From the NCBI GenBank assembly GCA_026392135.1, contig JAPLCR010000181.1:1-6996 (forward strand): a stretch of DNA of 6,996 nt, read 5' to 3'. The number at the start of each line of letters is the position of its first letter. Position 1 is the first letter of the stretch. The notes beneath the pieces were generated by a model, which was given only the letters and a program-made list of their open reading frames with translations, was not told the DNA's origin and ran no database searches. Shown here piece after piece: positions 6,534-6,996 of the stretch. A program made the translations under genes and the position numbers. Source of the DNA: Armatimonadota bacterium (GTDB taxonomy: Bacteria > Armatimonadota > Chthonomonadetes > Chthonomonadales > Chthonomonadaceae).

Positions 6534-6996
6534 ATGAAGATAGGTCTTCGTGATATCGAACCGAATATCGCCAGGCGAATCCGCGAAATGCTCGATTATA
6601 TGCGGACGATGGAATTTCAAGACCATCACCATACGCACACGCCGGAGCGAGATGTGCTACTGGCGGCACGCACCGTACTTCAGCGGACAGACTGGCCGCC
6701 GGTCTTAGTAAGATTTACATTCAGCGTTGGAGTGGGCTTTCTTACCCTGCTTCTGGTGGCTGGGGGTATTAATTCCGGCACGATTCCAGGACCAATGGTA
6801 ATAGCTGCGCCTTTGCTCGGGGGACTAACCTACTGGCATGCCTGGCGGGTCAACAAGCAAGAGAGGGCTGACGACTTGGATAGATCCATGACTAGCGAAG
6901 AGGTGCGTGCCGCCTGCTCGGTGATTAATGCGACACCCTCCGAGACCTCGTACTTCGAATCTATCTCCCTCCTTCTCGAAATCGGCACTCAACTCG
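6534..6996 (+). CDS. Membrane protein of unknown function, truncated by the right edge
   Basis: The frame is open from ATG 6534 to the window end, giving 154 codons with no stop. I do not recognise a family. Residues 1-55 are soluble and charged (MKIGLRDIEPNIARR at the start), with a His-rich HHHTH at 31-35 followed by a likely amphipathic stretch. Two hydrophobic segments follow: about 57-77 (VLVRFTFSVGVGFLTLLLVAG) and about 84-101 (IPGPMVIAAPLLGGLTYW), separated by a short NSG turn. The arrangement predicts a helical hairpin with both ends on the same side, probably the cytoplasm given the Arg and Lys flanks. Residues 105-154 are soluble again and continue beyond the window. The coding sequence is convincing from its codon pattern, ribosome site and membrane topology; the function is unknown. 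Confidence 0.7.
   Translation, partial: MKIGLRDIEPNIARRIREMLDYMRTMEFQDHHHTHTPERDVLLAARTVLQRTDWPPVLVRFTFSVGVGFLTLLLVAGGINSGTIPGPMVIAAPLLGGLTYWHAWRVNKQERADDLDRSMTSEEVRAACSVINATPSETSYFESISLLLEIGTQL

Noticed and set aside
6343..6669. A 108-codon minus-strand frame over the last intergenic region.
   Set aside because: Nearly half of it is antisense to the membrane protein gene, and its translation lacks any recognisable motif or hydrophobic pattern.

Overview
The window looks like bacterial chromosome of moderate, fairly balanced GC content, with ATG starts, Shine-Dalgarno sites and no introns. I see no tRNA, rRNA, CRISPR array, insertion sequence or phage gene. The main gene encodes a secreted Asp-box beta-propeller protein with a long array of Ig-like repeats. 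Proteins of this style are common in environmental, often large-genome phyla such as Armatimonadota, Planctomycetota and Acidobacteriota. Armatimonadota is my best guess for the source, from protein style alone and not from any marker gene.

Layout. Positions 1-60 (minus strand) may hold the first 20 codons of a divergent gene that leaves the window; this is weak. Positions 251-1198 (plus) encode a complete aldo/keto reductase with an intact catalytic tetrad. A short gap then carries a hairpin and a good extended -10 promoter. It is followed by the dominant gene at 1315-6168, a secreted protein of about 1617 residues. Its parts in order are a signal peptide, a charged linker, an Asp-box/sortilin-like beta-propeller region of about 675 residues, and eight tandem Ig-like repeats of about 93 residues. 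Positions 6169-6533 form a 365-base gap with two structured segments and no convincing gene. From 6534 to the right edge runs the start of an unrecognised membrane protein with two predicted membrane helices.

The genes do not form an obvious pathway. The reductase is a cytosolic NADPH enzyme, whereas the large protein is exported and probably acts at the cell surface or outside the cell. A promoter lies between them, so cotranscription is not required. The most useful corrections are the start of the large gene (1315, not the upstream in-frame ATG at 1282, which lies on the -10 box) and the edge-truncated gene at 6534. The most interesting structure is the eight-unit repeat array fused to the propeller. 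I do not see firm evidence of a new multi-gene system.
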